From the NCBI GenBank assembly GCA_008360975.2, contig CM039182.1, positions 31,855,566 through 31,919,565 of the forward strand: 64,000 bases of DNA. The letters run 5' to 3'. The notes under the pieces are model-generated. The model was not told the DNA's origin. It searched no databases and saw only the letters and a list, made by a program, of their open reading frames with translations. Position 1 is the first letter of the stretch, and each line of letters opens with the position of its first letter. The stretch comes from Lichenostomus cassidix. Lineage: Eukaryota; Chordata; Aves; Passeriformes; Meliphagidae. Shown piece after piece: positions 51,901 through 64,000 of this stretch. Both the position numbers and the translations under genes were made by a program.

Positions 51901-54900
51901 TTTACCTGAGAGCGCAGTTTAGTATAGTTTAAATATGCCTTCCAAAGCTTCTAAATTCAGCCATTCCACCTGCATATAGATACACCCAGCAGCTGAGGAT
52001 TTAAGAACATTTTTGAAGAAGAGCTGGAGAAAGCTAAAATAGCAAATTTCTAAAAAAATCTTAAGGAAGGCTACGATGTTGTAAGATACTTAACCACAGA
52101 TATAAGTCATTTTTCTTTAGTGGTTACTAACTATTTTTTGCTAACACTACTGCTTATATGTCTTCTCTACTGCCCATGATCATCCCCTAAAAATTATTTC
52201 AAACCATGCTGGCACCAGTATCATGCCTAATACTGGACTGTGCAATGACACACAACTACCAGCAATAACCAGAACTGGAGCTACCAAAAGCCTCAAAACA
52301 AAGAAATCACTCTGTCCCTTCTCCTCCCCAAAACCTCAAAGACACGCTTTAATACTTTGCAACCACATACATGTTATCCACAGAGTGCAAGGGAAGTTCA
52401 CAGAGCTGAATGTTAGAGGGAAAAGAAATAGGTCAGGACACCTGCTTGGTTCCCCCAAATCAGGCTAAGCTCTCCTCACCTAGCCCCACTCTCAACAGGT
52501 AGGTGACACACCACAGACATCTCCAGAAAAATGTCACTGCTCAAATGCCATTTCTTCCTCTGGAATTTGTAGGCTTTCATCGTGGTGAAACATGACTAGG
52601 TTTTGGACAGATTTTTCCATGCTTTGCCATCTTATTTTTTTTCCTTTTACCTCTTTTTTTTTTTCCCCTAAGTGTACCACCCAAAACGATACATCCAGTG
52701 ACACAAGTTAGAACTATGTCAAAGAGAGACTTTCTGGAATACAAAATCACACGTGATTTCCACCAGCACTCCCTAGCCAAAAAAGTTAAGGTTAGCTTCA
52801 ACTTTCATTTGAAAAACCATTTTTCCAAGTGCTCCAGCACAAAATACAGCATTGCTATCTGGCAGGAGACTGACATAACCACACATGTGGTGCTGGATCT
52901 GAATGTGCATTCAGAGGTTGCATTTTCATGTTAAGGCTGAACTTAGCATGTGCAAAACCAGTGACAGTCATGCTGAGTGAACTGTGTGGATCAGGTGACA
53001 TGAGCCCAAGGGCCAGGGAGAAAAGCAATGTACATAAGCTTATTATTTGCCACAGAGGCAGGCAAAATCCAACCTCGGCTAGTGAATGCCATTCTGGGAT
53101 TTTAGCGAAGCTAGTCAAAACACAAAGCTAGAGCAATCTTTATAATTTCAAGATTTTAGGTTTAGTTAATGACAAGGCTTCAAACAGTTTTCCCAAGATT
53201 ACTTTCAAGAAGTAAGGGGTAGCTTCAACTATAAGTAGGTTAAACACATACTACATACCTAAAAACGTAATTCTACTCATGCTTTGAGAGTTCAATTGAA
53301 CAACTGCCATAAAGCCCAGTTGTACAAAGGGTGTGTACACCACTTCTATCCAAAGCTTACCATTCTATGTTAAATGCAGAATTTGGGGCATATTTATATG
53401 TCAAAAATCACCTCTTGTTTGAGAGTAGCCAGGGTAAAAGAAGGGGTAGAAATTACATAATTTATGAAAATTCTCTCTCAAGTGCATAACAGAAAAAATT
53501 GAAAACTTCTAAATAGATGTATATAATTCCCTCTAAACAAATATAGTAAACAGCAACCCAGAGACAGGCATAAAACAGAACAGGAATTCACCATTTGCTA
53601 TTAGGACTCAGACCATCACTGAGGAAAACCCTTAGTATTTAATAAATAAATGATCCTGAACTTTTTACTGTCACAACAATGTGGGGTGTTTTGTTGTTTT
53701 GGGGGATGGATTTTTTCTTTTTAAGTATTTTAGCAGAATAAGCATTCTGATGCATCCTCAAATGAACCAGTATTAGCAGTATAAGAACAATTTTACACCA
53801 CTCCTACTGAGTTCCAGAATTAAACTCTGCAAATAAATTCAATGATGAGTACACAACATTTAAAAAACCCCCAGCAAAAAGAGCTGTCCATTTCTCATTT
53901 ATTTTGTACAGCGTACAAAAAAGTTGCACATTTCTTAAAAGTATCCTACACTAAAAGTTTCTGTGCAGCTGGAAAATTCATACCATCAGGTAACAAACAA
54001 ATACTGAGACACTGCAGCACTTCTCTTGGGTCAATAGTAGTGCCTCCTTGATTAGCAATGGCAGTTTTTAACACTTCTGGTTAGCATAACACCAAATTGT
54101 GCTGCTGCCCACCACCACCTCAACCTTGCTTAAATAATTGAGCTTCTATTGACACAAAGCTCACCCTGTGAGAGCTCTCGTTGTTGATCAGCACCAGCAC
54201 CCACTGTGATCGATACCTCTAAGAGACACTTAGCATCGAATCCCTCTTGCCTGACCCTGGTGAATAGCTCCCTCTGTACACCAGAGCACTGGTTTGCCGT
54301 GAAGAAAGATGTGGTTCATTCAGGAATCCTGTTCCCGTGGTAGGAAAGACCCTTGTCCTATCTACAGCACAGAAGTACATAAATCTAACGAACCAGGACC
54401 TCAGTGGCAAGGGGAACCTGTGCAAGCTGGTGTACAGTTAGCAAAGTCATCTGAAAAATTATTTCTAAATTAGCAGCAATAGTCCAAGAGAGAATTTTCT
54501 TCCCTAGCCTTTACCCGCGTAAGTTCGCCACCAAACTTTCACCAGACAATAATTTAAAGCATATAGATCAGAATTAATATTAAAAAATAGATAAGGTTTA
54601 CATTATAAATGTAATCTATTGTCATGGATTTAACTACTACCCAAATTCCTCTACCATCCTACAGATTGTTCTTTAAGCACTCTCCTAAAGAGATACTTTT
54701 TTGAAATTTTTACTCTAGATTTAGGAGGAAAAATTGAACTATTCTTCCATGATTACCAGGAAGTCACCATCACAAAGAATTTCCCCTATGTGTATAAACT
54801 AAATAATCCACTCTATCACCAAAAATAAATTTCTGGGTGATCTGTTCTGTAAATGTTTTAAAACTACTGTTTAAAAAAAAAACCCAAACAAACAACTGGT

Positions 54901-57900
54901 GTCTTTTTCCTTTGCTTGATATATGCATTTTCCCTATCAAAGCTGGAGATGTTTTGCCAAGTCTGCTTCACAAGTATCTCCCTGCAGCACATTCAGGATT
55001 CAGGATTCCCTTTAATGGCAGGGGAGAAGGGGCAGAGAGCTTGCAGGATGAGGCCCTGGGTGGAAGTTGTGTGGAGCACCTGCATAGCACAACTCACCTG
55101 AGGCAGGGATTCCCCCACCCCTGCTCTTTCTCATAGCCAGCCCTCCTGCCCTGATTATTCCTAGAAAATTAGAGCCCCATCTTGATTAATGTGTGCTAGA
55201 TATTTAATGAGTAATTCCAAAGCCAAGCCCAACAAGCTTTTTACTCCATTGCTGAGTGCTCTTTAACATGAAATTTCAGGAAAATAAGTAACGGCAAACC
55301 CAACTAATAACTTAAGCTTATTATTTTTTTCCGAACAGAAATTTTTGTTCACACACACTAAAGTGCCCTTTATAAGGAATTTTGATTTCTGCACTACACT
55401 TTTTAAGGTTCTATTAAGGTGAAGCAAGTTCTATTTTTGTAGGAAAACCTATAGGACCTGTACATTTAACATTTAAAAATAAAAAACAATTGACCAAAAT
55501 AAAGCACTGCTATTTTCAAAGAGGAAAAATGTATTGGACACATGGTGTAGACTACATATTTTAAAATAGCATTCCTGAAGTTCAGCTGAGCATGGAAGTT
55601 AATCTTTCAAAAGTGAACATTCAGCTCCAGTTGTGTTCAAGGGTACTGGTACTGAAAATAAAAAAAATTCAAAAACCCAACCTTACTATTTTTATAAATT
55701 CTCCAGATATTTTTAGCTGGTCTCTTCTTAAACTGCAAATTATTTTATGGTAATACAATCTTTTAAAATGCATATGTGGATATATATACACACACACACA
55801 AGAGACACACATATACATACACATTCTCTTTGAAACTACTGATTGGTGAGAAATAACACAGAGGTTACAGTCACAAAATAATCAAGACACCAAAAGAATT
55901 AAAATTGAGTAAAGCCCTTCCTATCTGAAGATCTTGTATTCCAAGACAGTTTCATTTCTGTACTTGGTCTCACACCCAAGAAGAGTCAGATCCTTCTTTG
56001 ACTCATTATCTGTGCTCTAATCCAAATTTTAACTCACTTAAAAGCACAGAATACCTCATTTTACGTGTTAGTGGCAATTTTTCATGTATTCAGATTTGCA
56101 AAAGGACAGTTTGAGTAGATGCTGATTCCACTGCACCATGAAGAGGCAGGCTATAGGGGAAGCACATGGCTGCTAAGGTTATGTTGAAGAGGAGATCTTT
56201 TATACTATAGGTTCCTCTTGTGCCAGTTGTCACAATAATGTAAGTCAGCAAAATAACAATTAATATCATAATTTTTCATTTTGAAATTTCAATGCACTTG
56301 CAGGAAAAACAAAAAAAACCAGAAAACCGCCTTCTTTGGCACCACTCTTTTACTGCCATTACACATACAGTATTTTAAGGTTTACTAGGGTCAATATTAG
56401 GGTAATGCACGTAATTTGCTAAGTATCCCACTACATATATCAAGATTTTCTTCTCTGTTAAATATAAGCATATTTGAAAACACACTCGCAAACCAGTATT
56501 GCAGATCTGTAAAGAAGCAAAACCAGTAAGTAGTACAAAATTACAATTTTTTGATACTTACCTGAAATGTGCACAAGCACACAGGAGCTCTTGCTCCCAC
56601 ACAGAAATTTTTCAAAGCCAAATTACACATTCCAGTTGATGACAAGGAACAACTGTCACTGAAGTCTCCAGATGGACAGGCATGCCCAGAGAGGCTGGAT
56701 AGCACCAGTGAGCACTGATCTCCCCAGCATACCCCAAACACAGACAACCGGGGAGATTTTTGAATGGTACATTCAAGATTTTCATTTGGACAGCAGAGTA
56801 ACACTCACCCAGCAAAGGTGCAGGATGAAAAAGGCATACAAGTACCCACAATTAACATGACCAGGGGAAAAAAAAAAGTAAAGGAAAAAATATGGACACC
56901 TCAGACTAAAACTATAAAGTAATGTTCAAATATTTCTGATTATGTCACATTTCTAGACAAAATAAGGGAAAGTTAGTTTTATCTTAGCTTTCAACAGTAA
57001 TTAGCATATAACTTTACGTAATTCTATATTCCACATCATTAGGGATGAAGAATGGACTGATGTGGAGATAGACATTTTGTGTATGAAAATAAAAGCGCAT
57101 TAAAAGAGAATGCTCTTGAAGCACTCTGGAACTACATAAGGCACCTTGATATTGCTAAATGTGTCAAACCTATTCAAACTTTCTGATCTCCCTCTATATA
57201 TAAAACATTAAGTTATCACCCATACCTAGATTTTAGAAGATTTAATTTTTGCACTTGTTCTCTACCCATTGTTTGATTCTGAATAATCAAGTTCCAGTAA
57301 TAAATTTTACTCTTAAAATGCAAGAAAAAAGTCCAACATCAATATTGGCCTGTGCCTATCCCACTGGACTCATGTAAGGATAACATCACCAGAAGAGAGA
57401 GTGTCTTTAACCATGGCCCATGCCACTATATGTTTTTTACCAAAATCCTAGAGGGGATAAAATCCTAAAAGATAAGATGACACTAAGGAGAGGAACAGGT
57501 TTAAGGAGTTAGCAATCTTTTTTGTGAGGTTCCCTGCAGGACTAGCTCTGTCCATGGCAAAGTATTAGGTGTATTTTAATTCTGTCTGGGTCCTTCTCTC
57601 ATGGCCATTATGGGAAGCATCACATCTTCTGTTAGGTAGGTAAATCTCGGGCCATTTAAGAATTTTTCAGGTCAAAACTAAGCATTTGAAGTCCACCCAG
57701 TAGCTAGCCAGAAGCCATAAAAGGACTCCAGCACTGTAGAGTCCTATGCTCTGCACTTAAAAGAGTGACTGAAATGAACACAGCCCCATTTTACAAAAAT
57801 ACCACCTTCAAGGTCTCAAAAATGTGGAAAATGTTATTACCCCATGTTTGAAGGGAAAAAAGGGGAGGAAAAAAAAAAAAACTTAAACATTTCCTGATCG

Positions 57901-58669
57901 TATTTTTACTACCCTTGAATTACACTTCCGAAATGTTTTTTTTTATTCCACCCCTTTAAAATTTACCATATCTATGCACAATTTAAAGTCCAGTACAAGT
58001 ATGTTCTCAGGGTCCCTTCTATAAAGGGAAGTTAGCAAAACGAGAACAGGACCAACCTTTCAGGACACTAACTTACAGCTGTATTTCATGTGTTTCAGCT
58101 GATTTTTTAAAATTGCAGCAAGAAGGGAATTTTTTTATTAATGAACAAAACAGTTAGAGAAACTATAAAAATTAAACTTCCCACAATGTAACAGTTAACA
58201 TGATTGGTGAAGATTATCTGGTTTTGCCACAACTCATTGTCTGTATAGGAATAGTTACAGCTGGTGTTTCCACCCTAATTGTAAAATTTTGAAGATTAAA
58301 GATTTCTGTACACATCTGCAAAAACAAATGTGGAAACAGAATAAATACTTCAAACCACTATGTAGAGTTTTGGCCTTTCACTCTCAAAAATATTTTAAGT
58401 CTGTGCACAGTAAAGAGACAAATATGGCCAAGAAATGGCATATTTTCTAGCATGTCTTCTTACTTTGAGCATATTTCTACCTACTTGATATTTACAGAAG
58501 CAAAACTAAAAAATCAATGCCACTAATTTATTTTTTTAGTAACTGTGGCCATTGCAGCCACCATACATACTTTAGCCTCACAAAACCATTTCCCACCATC
58601 TTGTGCACACAAGTTACAAACCCTCACTATACCAATAATTAGCAACACGATCTAATTCCCATCTAATGG
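42901..58669. other. Intron 2 segment: no gene seen
   Basis: A long AT-rich stretch, especially at 49-52 kb and 53.1-57.3 kb. It includes an octamer-type POU motif ATTTGCAT at 51616-51623 in a low-complexity-free AT-rich block that could be conserved non-coding DNA, which cannot be judged without alignment. Open frames are short (up to 115 codons) and unremarkable. There is a TA/CA repeat at 55.78 kb. Confidence 0.55.
55779..55800. repeat. (TA)n(CA)n microsatellite in intron 2
   Basis: A run of TA units passes into CA units, followed by an imperfect CA/TA-rich tail to about 55823 (ACACACATATACATACACA). It is a likely polymorphic simple repeat. Confidence 0.85.
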
Positions 58670-59330
58670 TCACCCCGTGGAACAGAGGTGGCTGCATGAG
58701 AGTGACTTGGGGCATGTTTTCCTCAAATCACAGCCTTCAGACACCTCAGCATTAGAGGTGAAGCACAGCCGGCAGACCATTGCTCTCCCCATAGAGCAGC
58801 ATTACCTACAGGGTGCACCTTTGCTACCCACTTCTCCTGCTTCCTTCCCCAAAAAATCCCCCAGAAGAGACACAGTGAATTTATTTTCTCAACAAAGAGC
58901 CCTCAAGGTGGGGAAAAAAAAAGTAACTAACCTTCCAGTTGGAAAAACACCTCGTCATGACTACAAGCGAGGTGTTGGTGAGCAATTTAGGTACCTGAGT
59001 GCCCCAGGAGCAGGCAGAGTGGATCAGGTGCGGGTGGGAAGCCCACCTGGCCAGGGAAGCCAGGCCGGGAGGCTGCGCCAGGCACATCCCCAGGTGCCCA
59101 GAGTTAGCGCCTGCCCTCCCCCCTCATTGCGCACAAGTGACATCAGGGCCATTTGAATAATCAGATTGCAGCCTACATCGCCTTGTGAGATACCAGCTGC
59201 TCTTGGATTGTGGTGAGGTAGTACCCAAAGCCTCGCTCCACAAGTTCCACGTACGCCATGGGCTGCCACCATCCTCCTCCTGCGCTGCTGCTTTGTGAGC
59301 AGAAAACTCATCTAAGGGGTGGAGGTGACT
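58670..59330. other. GC-richer, CpG-enriched patch in intron 2 with a 159-codon ORF
   Basis: GC and CpG rise here, with about seventeen CpG spread over 650 bp (GGTGCGGGTGGG, GGCCGGGAGGCTGCGCC, CACGTACGCC). A plus-strand frame at 58677-59156 stays open for 159 codons but starts at GTG and shows no known domain. An overlapping minus-strand frame is also open (58881-59087). Around 59022-59060 there are several CAGGTG/CACCTG E-box-like hexamers and an imperfect GTGGG/CCCAC inverted repeat. I read this as possibly regulatory DNA rather than a gene. Confidence 0.35.
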
Positions 59331-62300
59331 AACGGTGCCCTGCCTTCCTCCTCAGAGCGTGACTAGCAGTCAAAATCATTACAATGCCTCCCCTAACTTC
59401 TGCATAAAGTGACCTAAACCCTTAAATATTGCAATAGCCTTCTTCCACACCAAGGGGTCTGAATGCAGAAATGCTGCATTCCTTTGGCATTCCCTTGAGA
59501 TTTCAATAGTAAGTCAGGAATCTACTCTGAGCTTATTAAATACTTTGCACCTCCCCCAAAATAGCAGCCCACCCTTCCATCAAGGAAACCTTGACCAGGC
59601 CCCTTTTTTCAGCCACAGCGTATCGCCTTGTCTGGTTTTAAATGCTTCCAGGGGAGCAGGGAGGGAGAAAGCCACACACAGGCTCTCTCCTTCCTTCCAC
59701 AGCAGGTAGGAAGGCAATTTTGCAAACCTGGGTGTGCCCACTTCAAATCAGAAGATCCAGCAAGGGCTGGAATGCAGTGACTACTGGGCCCAAGAATTTT
59801 GCCCTGAATAACAAGCCAGGCACACTCCATGTCTTCTAGATTCAGCTCAACTTTATGGCAACCCTAGCTGACACCACCTCTTGACCTTCCTTTATGTGAC
59901 AAGGATATGGATTACCAAACCCTTACCCTTTCCTCCTGTGCACCTCAGCTGCCTCTGGAGAAAGATACCCACAAATCACCTTTGTGAGCAATAATGTACA
60001 CACTCTGGAAAAAAAATAAAACAAAACAACAGAAACCCCCCCTAAAAATCATGTTTAAGAGGGCTGTGAGGAGGGGAGCTAGGAGTCTCCATGAGCAGCC
60101 TCACAGCAGCAGAGGTCAATACAATGTATTGAATAATTTCGTTGCACTGCAAAACAACTTTTGCTCTTATGAAGTAATCATTTGACCAAACTATTAATTG
60201 TACACTCATGCTGAAAGACAGACTTGACACATCCACTTTTTTTTTTTAAATGGCGTCCCTTCTCCAGCCGTATCTCTCCCGCTGGAGTGCACAGGGCTCT
60301 CTGGAAAGCGCTGCCCGGCCTTAGAGCGAGCAAACACACTGGGTGGGCCAGGCGAGCAACACCCCCCACCACACCCCAGCTGCTGCTACACCTTGCCCTG
60401 GTGTAAAAAGATACAAAGACTTCAAATAAGTTACTTTGGAACCACCTGAGCCACTTTCGCCAGCAATACTCAACATTTGAAACCTGTGCTTTTACATTGT
60501 AGCTAACAACTCTCAGTATGTGCCCAGTAAGCAAGGTTTAGAAAAACAAGTGAAAAAAAAAACCTCCAACTTTTTGACACCCTCACCCCCCACAAAAAAA
60601 AAAAAAAATTAGACATCTATAAAAAGAACAAGAGAGTCACTTTTACATATGGAGGCAAATGAATGAATTTTAAGTGGCTCTCAATATTAGGTTTTGGGAG
60701 AGGGGGAGCGGAAACAAAGGGGAAGGAAGTACAGTTATGAGAAATACAATTTAATTTTCTGTTAAACAGCAGTATAAATCTGAACTATATCTAATACATT
60801 CCAACATGATAATGCACAATGAAACAGTGTTTTAACAAATAAGGGCTTTGGGAAAAGCAATACAGGCATGCAGATACAATTAAATTTGCAGCTTTTTCAA
60901 TATGCCTATATGTAGGCAACGCATGCCTAGAAAAGTGCTTTAAGTCCAGTGCAGAATTTTTTTCAACAAGTTACAGACAGATAAATGTTTCTGATAATTG
61001 CTAATTCACAGACAAATAGGACACAGTACCCAGTACAAAGAATGGACTTTTACACCATTTCAGCTGACAGCTGACAGAACAGGAAAATACTTTTAAACAC
61101 ATTAAACAATGATTTAAAAAAAAAGTTGGGAAAGCACCAGTAATTTTAAGTTTACCTTTAAATGAGTGTAATGAATTTCTTTTCAACAGCATAAATAGAA
61201 TGCTCTTTGTGCAAATTTAAGATTAATAAGCACGACAGTAAATGTATTTATTAGCCTAAGAGGAAATTATCGATTTTTATATGTCCCACTGAATTTTCTT
61301 CTTAAACCTAAAAGTATATTCCATCTACAAGAGTATTTTTCTATGCAAAATATCTGGAATATAAGCTTCTGTAATTCAAAACTATATACATTGCATATTA
61401 AAGGAGAAAGAGCACATACACCATATTAATTTTCAATTAGAAGTATTAAATAAATATAGGAATAAAGATTCACATGCAATTAATTGGTCCAGAGAGGGAT
61501 TCCCTCCTCCATTAACTATGGAAAAAATCCTCCATATGTTCTCAAGTGAAGCTTTCCTCTAACACTAAACTGATGATCAAACTTATAATTCTCAAAATAC
61601 CATGATACAATGCTCATCAAGACCGATAAATCATCTTTTCCAATCAACTATCTTAAAAAGTCTGTAATTTTATAAATAATCCTGAAATAGTAGAAGCCCC
61701 TTTTAATAAAGTTGCACAGACAGACATACTTCCCAGGTTGAATAATGGAGTGCAGGAACAAGCACGTGGAAAGTTTGATCTTTTTTTTTTTTTTACTCTC
61801 TAGTGCACTCCAGGTTTTCTATCATATAAATATTTGTGAAAGAAGAAGGCTAAATTGCTATAGGCAGCATAAAAATACTACTGCATTATTTCAAGTATTG
61901 CTTCTTTACATGAGGCCAAACAAAATTACTGCCTTGCAAAAATTAAACGTATGTTTAGAAATTAAGGATGCATAAATCCTGTCCTTACTGGGAAGGAGTC
62001 CTTCTCCTGCTTCTTCTATAAACCAGCTCAAAATAGCGATGATAAAATCCTCTCAAATACAGATAAGACTTCTACTATTTGCCTGTAAAATGCTGCAGAC
62101 TCCAACATGGCAGGATCAAAAAAATTGATACACCAGTATATTTACAAGGTGCTTTTTGTTGCTGAAGCAGAGCTCACGTGCTTGCCCGTTATACAGTTCA
62201 CAACACCACATTTCATTTCCTGCTAGCACACAGATTTTAACTCTTCTCATGGAACTTTAGATTTTAAAATCTACACAATTATTTGCCATCAGACCATAAT

Positions 62301-62527
62301 AATTTGCTTCTCCCATGGAAAGATACCTCTTTTTTTTTAAATAAATTAAATAGTACCACTGCTGCCTGGCCAAGACACTACATTAGAAATACATGGGGTG
62401 ATTCTAGAAAACCTCTCGGACAGCACCGGGTGCATGCCTGTGGGTTTAAGAAAGCGGTGCATTTATCTACAGAGAAGAGAAACACAAACCTAAGCATTTT
62501 TCAAATTGCTTCTCACTGGATAACTAA

Positions 62528-62560
62528 GGGCAAGGGGCGGTGCGGGGGGGCTAAGGGGGG
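62528..62560 (+). other. G-rich tract with G-quadruplex pattern just 3' of exon 2
   Basis: The plus strand carries four G-runs (GGG, GGGG, a run of 7, a run of 6) separated by short loops: CAA, CGGTGC and CTAA. This satisfies the usual G3+ N1-7 quadruplex pattern. It begins 23 bases past the exon 2 boundary in transcript order. In the IGF2BP3 pre-mRNA this is a C-rich segment (CCCCCCTTAGCCCCCCC), the kind of sequence bound by poly(C)-binding proteins or hnRNP K. Folding and protein binding are inference. Confidence 0.7.
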
Positions 62561-62582
62561 TGTGTGGATAAAAATAAATTAC

Positions 62583-62643
62583 CTTTGTCTTTTCGGGACC
62601 GAATGTTCAACTTCTATGAGTTTCCCATGCAGCTCCACTTTAC
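62583..62643 (-). CDS. IGF2BP3: IGF2BP3 coding exon 2 (end of RRM1 and linker)
   Basis: A 61-bp exon too short for ORF calling. Read on the minus strand it completes the split glycine codon (G from exon 1 plus GT). It then encodes KVELHGKLIEVEHSVPKRQ and leaves AG for the next arginine codon (phase 2). This is the last strand of RRM1 and the basic linker to RRM2. Human IGF2BP3, from memory, reads KIELHGKPIEVEHSVPKRQ, so two conservative differences are seen. The acceptor is a pyrimidine-rich tract ending CGGCAG at 62649-62644. The donor is GTAATT (62582-62577), weaker than consensus because position +5 is not G. The 61-bp length agrees with the family's exon structure as I remember it. Skipping this exon alone would shift the reading frame. 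Confidence 0.95.

Positions 62644-64000
<1,357 letters not shown>

Larger units (their letters stand above)
39801..62582 (-). other. IGF2BP3: IGF2BP3 intron 2
   Basis: A 22,782-bp intron between exon 2 (donor GTAATT) and exon 3 (acceptor CTGCAG). It is mostly AT-rich, with no open frame resembling a known protein. Landmarks are a CpG-enriched patch at 58.7-59.3 kb, a TA/CA microsatellite at 55.78 kb, a long AT-rich low-CpG stretch at about 49-52 kb, a CpG-rich patch with two E-boxes at 42.64-42.90 kb, and a lysine-rich minus-strand ORF at 39.97-40.23 kb. I recognise no LINE, SINE or LTR in it. Confidence 0.85.

Noticed and set aside
56600..56740. Segment containing ATGCCCAGAGAGGCTGGAT, considered as another CR1 fragment
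   Set aside because: Only one short block resembles CR1. The expected upstream and 3'-terminal blocks are missing.

Overview
The window looks like a single-locus stretch of a vertebrate genome, most likely a bird or another sauropsid. The coding exons are short, split by consensus introns and all on the minus strand. The only interspersed repeats I can recognise by eye are two decayed CR1-type LINE fragments, with no Alu, L1 or B-type SINEs. A CpG-rich block at the right end contrasts with AT-rich, CpG-poor introns. There are no bacterial operons, rRNA, tRNA or CRISPR arrays.

The gene is IGF2BP3 (also IMP3, VICKZ3 or KOC), an oncofetal mRNA-binding protein with two RRM and four KH domains. 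It is transcribed right to left. The window holds the 3' part of coding exon 1 (63901-64000), exon 2 (62583-62643, 61 bp) and exon 3 (39752-39800, 49 bp). These encode the second half of RRM1, the RRM1-RRM2 linker and the first strand of RRM2. Splice phases are consistent across the joins: phase 1 at 1/2, phase 2 at 2/3 and phase 0 after exon 3. The start codon, 5' UTR and promoter lie beyond position 64000. Exon 4 onward lies, as far as I can tell, beyond position 1.

Layout by transcript order: exon 1; intron 1 (62644-63900), short and inside the CpG island, with a 39-bp tandem duplication; exon 2, followed 23-55 bp downstream by a C-rich transcript segment (G-rich on the plus strand); intron 2 (39801-62582), mostly AT-rich, with CpG-enriched patches near 58.7-59.3 kb and 42.6-42.9 kb (the latter with two CACGTG E-boxes); exon 3; and intron 3 (1-39751, open-ended). 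Intron 3 carries an A-free U/G-rich transcript tract close to exon 3, two CR1 fragments (33.4-33.97 kb and 30.7-31.2 kb), a coding-looking minus-strand ORF with a GTAAGT donor at 22.8-23.1 kb, a CpG-enriched patch near 20.5-20.9 kb, and a widely spaced inverted repeat at about 11.04-11.25 and 13.65-13.90 kb.

The inverted repeat is the most unusual structure I found. Its arms are roughly 80% identical over about 185 bp and contain a 24-bp perfectly matching core. They flank about 2.4 kb that includes a CpG cluster and a GC-richer segment. It may be an uncatalogued transposon with long terminal inverted repeats, two opposed copies of an ancient repeat, or a duplicated regulatory element able to form intronic double-stranded RNA. 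All identifications come from reading the sequence and recalling the families; no database search was possible.
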